Shown in pieces: positions 28,485-36,387 of a stretch of 64,000 bases of DNA. The stretch comes from Tatlockia sp. GTDB lineage: Bacteria > Pseudomonadota > Gammaproteobacteria > Legionellales > Legionellaceae. The position numbers were made by a program, and so were the translations under genes. How positions within the stretch are numbered: the stretch's first letter is position 1; every line of letters begins with the position of its first letter. The stretch is from contig JACCVV010000009.1 in the NCBI GenBank assembly GCA_013697955.1, positions 124,001-188,000 of the forward strand, in the 5' to 3' direction. The notes beneath the pieces are model-generated. The model was given only the letters and a program-made list of their open reading frames with translations, had not been told where the DNA came from and did not search any database.

Positions 28485-30314
28485 ATGATTGAAAAGAAAA
28501 AGATTCGAAACATCGCCATTATTGCTCACGTCGATCATGGTAAAACTACTTTAGTAGACAAAATAATGCAGCAAACCGGTACTTTTAATGAACGTGCCCC
28601 CAAGGTTGATCGACTTATGGATTCCAATGCGCTTGAGAAAGAGAGGGGAATTACCATTCTTGCTAAAAATACCTGCGTTTATTGGAAAGAACATCAAATT
28701 AATATAGTTGATACCCCAGGACATGCGGATTTCGGCGGTGAAGTAGAACGTATTTTATCGATGGTAGACAGCGTGCTGTTACTTGTAGATGCTGTTGATG
28801 GACCTATGCCGCAAACCCGTTTTGTTACTCAAAAAGCTTTTGCCCGTGGTTTAAAACCCATTGTTGTTATCAATAAAATCGATCGCCCCGGCGCTCGCGC
28901 TCACTGGGTAATGGATCAGGTTTTTGATCTTTTCGATAATTTAGGCGCAACTGATGAGCAACTCGATTTTCCTGTGGTTTACGCTTCAGCTTTAAATGGC
29001 TATGCCAAAATGAATCTGGAAGATGAAGCCACGGATATGGGCGCCTTATTACAAACCATTCTAGATAAGGTTGCACCGCCTGATGTTGATGAAGATGGTC
29101 CTTTTCAGATGCAAATCAGTTCTTTGGATTATTCTTCTTATGTTGGAACAATTGGTATCGGTCGAGTAAACCGTGGACAGATTAAGGCCAAGGCTCCCGT
29201 TAAAATCATTGATAAAGAAGGCAATATCCGCAGCGGTCGCCTACTTCAGCTACTCGGCTTTAAAGGGCTTGAGCGAGTTGAGGTTGAAGAAGCTAATGCG
29301 GGTAACATTGTGGCGATTACTGGTATCGAAAATCTTAATATTTCCGACACCATCTGCGATCCCAACACAGTAGAAGCCTTAGCGCCACTTACAGTTGATG
29401 AGCCGACGATTTCTATGACCTTTCAGGTCAACGACTCTCCATTTGCCGGTCAGGATGGTAAATTCGTTACTAGCCGTAAAATTCGAGAGCGCTTGCAAAC
29501 TGAATTACTTCATAACGTTGCTTTACGGGTTGAAGATACTGAAGACCCTGATAAATTCAAAGTATCTGGCCGCGGAGAGTTACATTTATCAATTCTTATT
29601 GAAACCATGCGCCGGGAAGGTTTTGAATTAGCTATTTCAAAACCTGAAGTGATAATGCGTGAAGAAAACGGTGAAATGCTTGAGCCTTATGAACGTTTGA
29701 CAATTGACGTTGAAGAGAATCATCAAGGTACCATTATGGAAAAACTGGGCGAGCGCCGCGGTGAACTACAAAATATGGTTCCAGACGGAAAGGGTCGAGT
29801 TCGTTTAGATTATGTGATCCCAACTCGTGGTTTGATTGGCTTCCATACCGAATTTCTATCAGCAACCTCCGGTACTGGCTTGAATTATCATGTCTATGAT
29901 CATTATGGACCCGCTGCGAAAGGCCGAATTGGTAAACGTTCAAGTGGCGTATTGATTGCAAATTGTCAGGGAACAGCTCGAGGTTTTGCCTTATTTAACC
30001 TACAAGAACGCGGACGTTTGTTTATTGATCCACAAGTGGCTTGTTATGAAGGCATGATTGTCGGCATCCATGCCCGCGATAATGACTTGGTTGTGAATGT
30101 TACGAAAGAGAAACAACTGACTAACGTTCGAGCTTCAGGCACAGACGAAAACATCGTCCTGACTCCACCCATTAAACTTTCGCTGGAACAAGCTCTGGAA
30201 TTTATCGACGATGACGAATTGGTTGAGGTAACGCCTTTAAACATACGCATACGCAAAAAATCGTTAAAAGAAACAGAGCGTAAACGCGCTTCTCGCGCCT
30301 CCTCTGAGGATTAA
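28485..30314 (+). CDS. typA: Ribosome-associated GTPase TypA/BipA
   Basis: A translational GTPase of the EF-G/LepA superfamily that assists 50S assembly and stress and cold adaptation. The 609 residues match the family. G1 AHVDHGKT (14-21), G2 in ERGITI, G3 [12 protein letters not shown]4 NKIDRPGAR and G5 SALNGYA are all present, followed by domains II, III, V and the TypA-specific C-terminus ([14 protein letters not shown], RARGxALF-like region, [19 protein letters not shown]). It is monocistronic, with a promoter candidate upstream and a strong terminator downstream. Confidence 0.97.
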   Translation: MIEKKKIRNIAIIAHVDHGKTTLVDKIMQQTGTFNERAPKVDRLMDSNALEKERGITILAKNTCVYWKEHQINIVDTPGHADFGGEVERILSMVDSVLLLVDAVDGPMPQTRFVTQKAFARGLKPIVVINKIDRPGARAHWVMDQVFDLFDNLGATDEQLDFPVVYASALNGYAKMNLEDEATDMGALLQTILDKVAPPDVDEDGPFQMQISSLDYSSYVGTIGIGRVNRGQIKAKAPVKIIDKEGNIRSGRLLQLLGFKGLERVEVEEANAGNIVAITGIENLNISDTICDPNTVEALAPLTVDEPTISMTFQVNDSPFAGQDGKFVTSRKIRERLQTELLHNVALRVEDTEDPDKFKVSGRGELHLSILIETMRREGFELAISKPEVIMREENGEMLEPYERLTIDVEENHQGTIMEKLGERRGELQNMVPDGKGRVRLDYVIPTRGLIGFHTEFLSATSGTGLNYHVYDHYGPAAKGRIGKRSSGVLIANCQGTARGFALFNLQERGRLFIDPQVACYEGMIVGIHARDNDLVVNVTKEKQLTNVRASGTDENIVLTPPIKLSLEQALEFIDDDELVEVTPLNIRIRKKSLKETERKRASRASSED

Positions 30315-30334
30315 TCTCATTTAGAGGAATGCTG

Positions 30335-30364
30335 GCAATCCACTTCGTGGATTGCTTTTTTTTT
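30335..30364 (+). terminator. Rho-independent terminator after typA
   Basis: GCAATCCAC (30335-30343), loop TTC, GTGGATTGC (30347-30355), then nine T (30356-30364): a perfect 9-bp stem and U tract 20 bases after the typA stop. It lies just before the 3' end of the convergent tenA-family gene. Confidence 0.92.
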
Positions 30365-30366
30365 GG

Positions 30367-31059
30367 CTAACAAAAGGTTAATGAGTCTGTATTTGCTTTT
30401 TTTGGAAACAAAATATCATCAAAAAAACGATACTCACAGTCAAGGGATCGGAAAAAATTGCCGGCAATCTTTTCCTCCTTCTCCAAACAAACAATATCTT
30501 GCAGGAGCTCATCCGCTATCTTAATGATTAGTTCAGTAGAGTCCTTAAACTGCTCATCAGCATAAGATGCAATCCATTCCCGATAAGGATGTTCAATATT
30601 GATAGCTGCCAGACTCATCTGCTCGCCTAATTCTTTATAAACTGAAAAACAAGGAACAAAGCTAACTACAGCTTCTTCAATTGGCGCTTCTTTAGCTAAA
30701 ATCAATAAATGCTCAGAATACTCTCTAATGACTGAAATTTTTTGCAAAGGCTTGCGCTTTTCACTGAAAAAAGTGGCCGAAGGCAGAACATTTAAATATT
30801 TCTGCTGAATTTCGCGTTCGAATAAATAGGTACTTTTGGCAAAAGATTCAAAATGCTGACGATGAATCGGATTAGTTAACCGCGGTGCTACAAGCTTGAT
30901 TGCTTGATAAAAATCCCGCAAATACAAACTATCCTGTTCTAAAAAATTAATAAAAACAGATTTTGCCAGATCACCTTTATGAAGGCTTTGGTTAAAGGGG
31001 TGTTGGGCTATTTTGGAATAAGTATCGAGGTATCGCTTAATCAAGCTATGTATTTTCAA
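30367..31059 (-). CDS. tenA: TenA family protein (thiaminase II / aminopyrimidine salvage)
   Basis: TenA hydrolyses aminomethyl-pyrimidine breakdown products of thiamine so the HMP moiety can be reused. The 230-residue all-helical protein carries the family N-terminus AQHPFNQSLHKGDLAKSVFINFLEQDSLYLRDFYQAI, including the conserved Asp and Tyr of the pocket, and a later CFSVYKELGEQM with the expected Cys-x-x-x-Tyr, then EWIASYADEQF. The start is TTG at 31059, 5-7 bases after GGGAG, and is decided by the TPP riboswitch that ends right there. No thi biosynthesis genes are adjacent, so a salvage role is inferred. The symbol is by family; function not proven. Confidence 0.88.
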   Translation of the reverse strand: MKIHSLIKRYLDTYSKIAQHPFNQSLHKGDLAKSVFINFLEQDSLYLRDFYQAIKLVAPRLTNPIHRQHFESFAKSTYLFEREIQQKYLNVLPSATFFSEKRKPLQKISVIREYSEHLLILAKEAPIEEAVVSFVPCFSVYKELGEQMSLAAINIEHPYREWIASYADEQFKDSTELIIKIADELLQDIVCLEKEEKIAGNFFRSLDCEYRFFDDILFPKKANTDSLTFC

Positions 31060-31062
31060 ATC

Positions 31063-31158
31063 TACTCTCCCTTCGCAGGCATGACCCAGTGCAGGTTTTA
31101 AGGGTTTAATCTCAGCTTTGTTAACTAAACCAAAGCACCCCCGGTGAATTAATCCGGG
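31063..31158 (-). promoter_or_regulatory. TPP riboswitch (THI element) upstream of tenA
   Basis: On the minus strand the conserved THI-box pieces are in order: GGGGGTGCTTTG (from about 31145), a P3 arm with GCTTTG/CAAAGC, CTGAGA (31115-31110), ACCCTT (31105-31100), AACCTG, and CATGCCTGCGAAGGGA (31083-31068). The expected CUGG/CCAG P5 pairing is weakened by CCTG. The terminal AAGGGAG doubles as the Shine-Dalgarno for the TTG at 31059, so thiamine pyrophosphate should block translation directly. Upstream CCCCGG (31159-31154) can pair with CCGGGG at the aptamer 5' end and may be the alternative, ligand-free fold. Confidence 0.9.
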
Positions 31159-31290
31159 GCAGTCTACCTAAGCGAATAACAGTTTGTCAACCTGAACACC
31201 GTTTCACCTTTTTACTGACTGCATTTTGACTTGGATTCCTATAGAATAGAGATTAATTTTCCAGATATGCCAAAAAATGAATGTCAGATC

Positions 31291-32178
31291 ATGAATCAAA
31301 AATTTAAACGCGTTATCTTATATGCACGCCAGCACCGCGCAAATGAGGGGATCAATGAAACTCTGCAGCGCTTAATTCAATTCTTGGAAAGCCAGAACAT
31401 AGAAACCTTTTTAGATATTGATACGGCTTCGAGTTTCAATATTAATTTACCGGTTTTAAGCCGGGAAAAAATGAATCAAAAACAGGATCTCATTGTAGTT
31501 GTCGGCGGTGATGGGAGCTTACTTTCGGCAGCACGCATGGCAATCATGGTGAATTTACCCGTTATTGGGATAAATCGCGGCCGGCTTGGGTTTTTAACTG
31601 ATATTTCACCACAAAATATTGAAAGCCAACTTCTGGATGTTCTCAACGGCCAATATCAAGAAGAGCGGCGTTTTCTATTAAATGCCCGCATCCACGATGA
31701 ACATAACACTTATTTTGAAGGCAATGCTCTTAATGATGTTGTTTTGGGGCGCGGTGGAGAAACACATCTTATCGAATTTGATGTCATAATTAATCAACAA
31801 TTCGTCTGCCATTACCGTTCCGATGGACTTATCCTTTCAACGCCTACAGGTTCTACCGCTTATTCTTTATCCGCTGGTGGACCGATTATGCATCCCCTTT
31901 TAAATGCAATTGTGTTGGTGCCGATGTTTTGCCATAGCTTAAGTTCTCGACCCTTGGTTGTAGATGGCGAGGCCAAAATAGATTTAAAAATCTCAACCAA
32001 TAATGAGCATAATTTACAGGTTAGCTGTGATGGTCATGAGTCACGCATCGTTAAGTCTGGTCAATTAGTTTCTATTGAAAAAAATCACAAGGAGCTACGC
32101 TTGTTGCATCCCTGCGATTATCATTATTATGATACTTTACGTATTAAACTTGGCTGGGAATCAAAATACCAGGGATAA
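31291..32178 (+). CDS. nadK: NAD kinase NadK (PpnK)
   Basis: NadK phosphorylates NAD to NADP in the cytosol. From the ATG at 31291 the protein is 295 residues, close to E. coli NadK, and begins [15 protein letters not shown]; an upstream in-frame TTG at 31231 adds a non-conserved extension and is rejected. Motifs: [14 protein letters not shown] with the catalytic [14 protein letters not shown], the NE/D-like GNALNDVVL, and [20 protein letters not shown]. It is followed by recN after 3 bases, the conserved nadK-recN pair. Confidence 0.96.
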   Translation: MNQKFKRVILYARQHRANEGINETLQRLIQFLESQNIETFLDIDTASSFNINLPVLSREKMNQKQDLIVVVGGDGSLLSAARMAIMVNLPVIGINRGRLGFLTDISPQNIESQLLDVLNGQYQEERRFLLNARIHDEHNTYFEGNALNDVVLGRGGETHLIEFDVIINQQFVCHYRSDGLILSTPTGSTAYSLSAGGPIMHPLLNAIVLVPMFCHSLSSRPLVVDGEAKIDLKISTNNEHNLQVSCDGHESRIVKSGQLVSIEKNHKELRLLHPCDYHYYDTLRIKLGWESKYQG

Positions 32179-32181
32179 CCT

Positions 32182-33861
32182 ATGTTAACTAACCTTCGCA
32201 TTGAAAATTTCACCATTGTAAAACTTCTGGACATTGATTTTGCCAGCGGAATGACAGCCTTTACAGGGGAAACAGGGGCAGGCAAATCCATTATGATTGA
32301 TGCCTTGATGCTCGCCTTGGGCGCACGGGCAGATGCCTCAGTGATTCGTTTCGGTGAGGAAAAATGTGATATTAGCGCTTGCTTTCAATTTGATGGTAAA
32401 TCCGAACCTGCTCAATGGCTTTTGCAGCATGATATTGAATGGGAGCAGGATGAAATTATACTAAGGCGCGTACTCAATACCGAAGGACGCTCCAAATCCT
32501 CCATTAATGGCCAACCCTTTCCTCTTCAAAAAGTTAAAGAATTAAGTGAGTTGTTGGTTCATATTCATGGTCAACATCAGCATCAGACACTTATGCAGCA
32601 TGCGACTCATCGGCAACAGCTGGACTCCTATGCCAACCATTTTGAACTTCTACAGGAATTGAATCAGCATTATAAACAATGTCAAAAGGTGAAACAGGAA
32701 ATTGAGGCCCTTCATCAGCAGGAAATGCAAAGTGATAAAATTGAGTTATTGCGTTTTCAAATTGATGAGCTTCAGACTCTTAATCTTCAAGAGAATGAAA
32801 TGCAAACCTTGCATGAAGAGCATCAATTACTACACCATGCGCGCGATTACCTTCAACATTCTCACCAAATTTGTCACCTTTTAAATGCTGAGGATGAAAG
32901 CAGTGTTTACAAAGGAATTAACCAAGTCATTCAAAATTTGAATAATTTACCTAAAGAGCAGCCTTTAGTCAGAAATGCCTTTGAATTAATCAATAGCGCC
33001 TTAATTCAATGTGAAGAAGCCTTGGATGAAATGCAAAAATTCACTGAACAGGTTCAACTCGATCCTGAGCGTTTGCAAGAGGTAGAAACTCGAATAAGCA
33101 CCTTGCATCATGTCGCGCGCAAATACCATGTTGATGCCAACCATCTGGCATCGTTTACGGTCAATTTACAAAAAGAATTGGAAGATTTGGAATCTGCGGA
33201 AACCCGTTTGCTTAAACTGGAGCAAATATATAAGCAACAAACTCAAACTTATGAGGTTCAGGCCTTAAAACTTAGCGCATCGCGCAATGATTATGCCAAA
33301 AAATTAGCCAAAGAAATTTCGGAAAATATTCATCAATTAGGCATGCCCAAAGGTCGTGTTGAAGTTGAGGTAAGTCCTATCGGAAAAATGCAAGCTCACG
33401 GTTTGGATAAGGTTGAATATAAAGTTTGTACAAATCCAGGTATGGCTCCCGATTCTTTGACGAAAATCGCTTCAGGCGGAGAATTATCGCGCATTAGTTT
33501 AGCTATACAAATGATTACCGCTCAACGCGGCACTACACCGACCTTGTTTTTCGATGAGGTTGATGTCGGAATTGGCGGCGCGACTGCAGCACTCGTTGGT
33601 CAAATGCTGCGGAAATTGGGGGAACGTTTACAAGTTTTTTGCGTCACCCACCAACCTCAGGTTGCAGCAAGCGCCCACCATCATTTTGTAGTGGAAAAAT
33701 ATTCCGATCATAAGCAAACTTTTTCACAAATTGTCCCTTTGGGTAATTTTGAAAAAATTGATGAAATTGCGCGCATGTTAGGTGGATTAACCATCACCGA
33801 ACAAACACGTTCACACGCTAAAGAGCTATTAGCGCAAAGTTCTGAGCTTGAACCCCTTTAG
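32182..33861 (+). CDS. recN: DNA repair protein RecN (SMC-like ATPase)
   Basis: RecN is an SMC-like ATPase recruited to double-strand breaks. The 559 residues show LTNLRIENFTIV, Walker A GETGAGKS (29-36), a central coiled coil (about 150-370) that is Gln/Glu/His rich, the ABC signature SGGELSRISLAIQ, and Walker B TLFFDEVDVGIGGATA with the downstream H-loop VFCVTHQPQVAA. The last 33 bases overlap the convergent PAP2 gene. SOS control is typical for recN, but I did not find a convincing LexA box in the short gap after nadK. Confidence 0.96.
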   Translation: MLTNLRIENFTIVKLLDIDFASGMTAFTGETGAGKSIMIDALMLALGARADASVIRFGEEKCDISACFQFDGKSEPAQWLLQHDIEWEQDEIILRRVLNTEGRSKSSINGQPFPLQKVKELSELLVHIHGQHQHQTLMQHATHRQQLDSYANHFELLQELNQHYKQCQKVKQEIEALHQQEMQSDKIELLRFQIDELQTLNLQENEMQTLHEEHQLLHHARDYLQHSHQICHLLNAEDESSVYKGINQVIQNLNNLPKEQPLVRNAFELINSALIQCEEALDEMQKFTEQVQLDPERLQEVETRISTLHHVARKYHVDANHLASFTVNLQKELEDLESAETRLLKLEQIYKQQTQTYEVQALKLSASRNDYAKKLAKEISENIHQLGMPKGRVEVEVSPIGKMQAHGLDKVEYKVCTNPGMAPDSLTKIASGGELSRISLAIQMITAQRGTTPTLFFDEVDVGIGGATAALVGQMLRKLGERLQVFCVTHQPQVAASAHHHFVVEKYSDHKQTFSQIVPLGNFEKIDEIARMLGGLTITEQTRSHAKELLAQSSELEPL

Positions 33862-34608
33862 CGATTTTGCCCCCAAGGAATTAACAAAGGGTAATAGAAA
33901 ACCTATAAATAACCATTTGAGTTGATAGATCCAGGCCGCTAGCACTGCACCCGTCCAACTAAATGCCGCGTTAAGAACAATTGCACCCAATAAAAAGAAA
34001 ATAGTAGCTAGTAATTTAACCCTTTTATTAGTTAAAAAAGATTTTGGTTTCACAATCTTTTCAGCAATAATAAATCCCCAGAGCCCATAAAATCCTTTCC
34101 ACGCATTAGGCATGGGCAGATAAAATTGGATATAAATTAGTAAAAGGGTCGCTAAGGTAATTACTATGGCAGCTAAAATTTTTGGCGCTTTTATCTCAAC
34201 AAAATAATAAAAAAACAACGTAACAAGTGCAAAAAACACACCCCCTGAAATCTCAAAAAAATTGTGATAACCAAAATGAATAGTTCCCCAGGCGATACCG
34301 CAAAGCAACAGAAAAATTAAAGCACTGAACCATATATTGTGAACCCTCATAGCAAACCACAGATAAAGCGTGGTTGCCAGTTGCATATGACCGCTAGGAA
34401 AGGCAAAACCAACATGATGTATGGAAGGTGACAAGGGTACTTTAAAAGTGATTTTAAGGGCAGTATTGACCAATATAGTCAGTAGGACCAAACAAATGGC
34501 ATGATAAAAAGTTCGGCGTTCAAACCAAATAAATCCCATGGTGAGAAGAGGGAAAAGGAACAATGCATTATCAAAAAATATAAAGCCTTGGGCAAAATAA
34601 TCAATCAT
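33829..34608 (-). CDS. PAP2-like membrane phosphatase family protein, degenerate active site
   Basis: A 259-residue membrane protein with about six helices. It resembles the PAP2 (phosphatidic acid phosphatase) family: FPSGHMQLATTLY gives the second motif, PSGH. The third motif, normally SRxxxxxHxxxD, reads GTIHFGYHNFFE here, keeping the His but replacing Arg with Thr and Asp with Glu. The first motif is also not clear. It may be inactive or altered in specificity; lipid A, undecaprenyl pyrophosphate and phosphatidate phosphatases all fall in this family. It converges on recN with a 33-base overlap. Confidence 0.7.
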   Translation of the reverse strand: MIDYFAQGFIFFDNALFLFPLLTMGFIWFERRTFYHAICLVLLTILVNTALKITFKVPLSPSIHHVGFAFPSGHMQLATTLYLWFAMRVHNIWFSALIFLLLCGIAWGTIHFGYHNFFEISGGVFFALVTLFFYYFVEIKAPKILAAIVITLATLLLIYIQFYLPMPNAWKGFYGLWGFIIAEKIVKPKSFLTNKRVKLLATIFFLLGAIVLNAAFSWTGAVLAAWIYQLKWLFIGFLLPFVNSLGAKSLKGFKLRTLR

Positions 34609-34755
34609 AGAATGGTCGCATTAAAAGTAGGACAAAGGTGTTTTAGATGGAAATTGTTGATACTGCCATAGGGGCTGTGAATCTTCAATTGGCATAATAA
34701 AGACCAAGCCTCTAAGTGTTGGTTTTTTCTAGGATTAAAATAGTAACCCACAAAG

Positions 34756-34778
34756 TTATCCACAGTATTTGTGGATTA
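34756..34778. promoter_or_regulatory. Paired DnaA boxes (one exact, one near match)
   Basis: TTATCCACA (34756-34764) is the exact DnaA box consensus. Five bases later TGTGGATTA (34770-34778) is the same box in the other orientation with one mismatch. The pair is a near-palindrome in an AT-rich gap. Confidence 0.5.
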
Positions 34779-34875
34779 TATTTAATGCCCAATTCCCAAT
34801 ACAATATATTTAAATTCAATAAGTTACAAAAATATTTGTTAGTTTTTTTGTCTAAAAATTCTTTTTTGAACAATT

Positions 34876-34884
34876 TTATCCACA
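34876..34884 (+). promoter_or_regulatory. Exact DnaA box
   Basis: A second exact TTATCCACA, 120 bases from the first and in the same orientation, separated from it by an almost pure A/T stretch. Confidence 0.5.
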
Positions 34885-35045
34885 ATGCCTTTATCTAAAA
34901 GGGGTCCTTGTACAAAAGTGGATGTTGTTTTTCTGTAGAATTTAAATGAAAATGCCCCACCCAAAACCGACTTGGATTTTAGGCTTTAAAAGCACTCTGA
35001 AATTGAAATCAGAAATAAATTAGCTGAAACCAAATCGCGCTTAAA

Positions 35046-35345
35046 TTGAACATTAAAAATCGTATACTCCAGTTGTCACGCTCAACTGTTGCAAATAATG
35101 TACTGCTTAGCCCCTATCGCATTAATACAATAATTAGCCATCTTGCCCTCAAACTGATTACCACTTACCCTAATGATTACCCGGTTTTGTTAATAACTGA
35201 CAGATCTCAGTTATTTGCCCGCCAATTACAATTGGCTTTAAGGGCTAACGCTTACCCTTTTCAGCTAGCCAACATTCATCGGTGTAGAGAATCGCGTCAA
35301 CTTAAACTCGAGAATGCCCTTTGCTTAAAGCAAAATTGTAAATAA
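35046..35345 (+). CDS. Questionable small open frame
   Basis: A 99-codon frame starting with TTG at 35046 and no visible ribosome binding site. It has no competing gene on the other strand, and its composition (LALKLITTYPNDYPVLLITD, then RQLQLALRANAYPFQLA) looks protein-like rather than random. It could be a real small gene, the remnant of a longer one, or chance. No family recognised. Confidence 0.3.
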   Translation: MNIKNRILQLSRSTVANNVLLSPYRINTIISHLALKLITTYPNDYPVLLITDRSQLFARQLQLALRANAYPFQLANIHRCRESRQLKLENALCLKQNCK

Positions 35346-35475
35346 AGCAAAGATATATCCGTAAAGAGAGTTGATTAAGGCACAATATCAGACTGGAAAA
35401 TAAAAAAAATCTTGGGTATTCTTAGCGGCTTACGGAGTCTTGCTGTTTGTGCGGGTTTTAATAGAAAGGATAATA

Positions 35476-36216
35476 ATGAAAGGAACTATACTAGCTGTTT
35501 TAATCGTTCTTGCTACTATTCAAAGTACTCAAGCCGGAACAATTGGACCTTCTCCCGATCCCTTAAGAGCCGTAGTCTCATTAAGCCTGGGGCCTGTTTG
35601 GACAGCACCTGGTAAAACTCAAACTATATCATTCCGAAAAGATTTTTTTCAGACTTATACTACAAATCGTCGATCCAACATTTTATTTAGTGGTGAAGTG
35701 TTTGCTGGCTATCAGGCTCCTTTGTGCCATCGATATCAAATACAATTTGGTCTTGCTGCTGCCGGTACCACCAATGCCAACCTTAGTGGTGAAATTTGGC
35801 AAGATGCAGATCCGCAACTTGATAATTTTGTTTATTCCTACAAAATCAGTCATGCTCGATTGGCTTTAAAAACCAAGTTGCTAACTAACTTCAGGGGTCT
35901 TTTTGAGCCCTATTTTAGCGCTAGCGTCGGCCCTGGCTTCAATCGCGCCTATCATTACCGTTCTACTCCAAAGGTTCCTGATCTAATTGACGAACCTCCT
36001 TTTAATCCGCGCACACTTGCCTCTGTGAGTTATACGCTGGGTGCTGGCATTCAGAAATCCTTATCTAACCATTGGGCGGCCGGTCTGGGCTATGAATTTG
36101 CAGATTGGGGACGTAGCAAACTGGCTAGAGCCTTTGATCAAACCCAAAACACAGGCTTGCGCCTGAGTCATACCTTTACTCATCAATTGCAATTTAGCTT
36201 GACCTTCATCGTGTAG
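35476..36216 (+). CDS. Outer-membrane beta-barrel protein (predicted)
   Basis: A 246-residue exported protein. The ATG at 35476 follows GAAAGGA by 5 bases and gives the signal peptide MKGTILAVLIVLATIQSTQA, cleaved before GTIGPSPD. The mature chain shows alternating hydrophobic beta strands with Gly/aromatic girdles, e.g. VVSLSLGPVWTAP, SGEVFAGYQAPL, SVSYTLGAGIQ and WAAGLGYEFADWG. It ends in the strand LQFSLTFIV, like an eight-stranded OmpA/OmpW-type barrel. Outer-membrane proteins of this plan are abundant in Legionella; no specific function is evident. Confidence 0.75.
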   Translation: MKGTILAVLIVLATIQSTQAGTIGPSPDPLRAVVSLSLGPVWTAPGKTQTISFRKDFFQTYTTNRRSNILFSGEVFAGYQAPLCHRYQIQFGLAAAGTTNANLSGEIWQDADPQLDNFVYSYKISHARLALKTKLLTNFRGLFEPYFSASVGPGFNRAYHYRSTPKVPDLIDEPPFNPRTLASVSYTLGAGIQKSLSNHWAAGLGYEFADWGRSKLARAFDQTQNTGLRLSHTFTHQLQFSLTFIV

Positions 36217-36387
36217 AGATTTTGATAATGCTAAACATAAATAATATAGAAATCATGACACTGCACATAAAACAGGTATTGCTGCCCGATCATGACAGGA
36301 GTTTGATCGAGCAAAACATCGCTAATATTAGGTGTAACCAATGTCGCGAATAGAACTAAAGCGGTTTGTTTATGATTTCTTCCAATA

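Larger units (their letters stand above)
34609..35475. other. 867-base mostly non-coding AT-rich stretch with DnaA boxes
   Basis: Between PAP2 and the outer-membrane protein. It holds two exact DnaA boxes and one near match (34756-34778 and 34876-34884) in very AT-rich DNA, and one questionable small reading frame (35046-35345). A good ribosome binding site (GAAAGGA, 35464-35470) lies at its right end. No tRNA or terminator was recognised. Confidence 0.6.

Noticed and set aside
31137-31161. GC-rich CCCCGG/CCGGGG hairpin as a terminator
   Set aside because: No U tract follows on either strand, and it overlaps the 5' part of the TPP aptamer, so an alternative fold is more likely.
34716-34898. 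60-codon frame across the DnaA boxes
   Set aside because: Very AT-rich codons, no ribosome binding site, and it covers the exact DnaA boxes; chance is more likely.
34609-35475. The chromosomal origin oriC
   Set aside because: Only two exact DnaA boxes and one near match, no dnaA/dnaN/gidA neighbours; reported as a DnaA-box cluster only.
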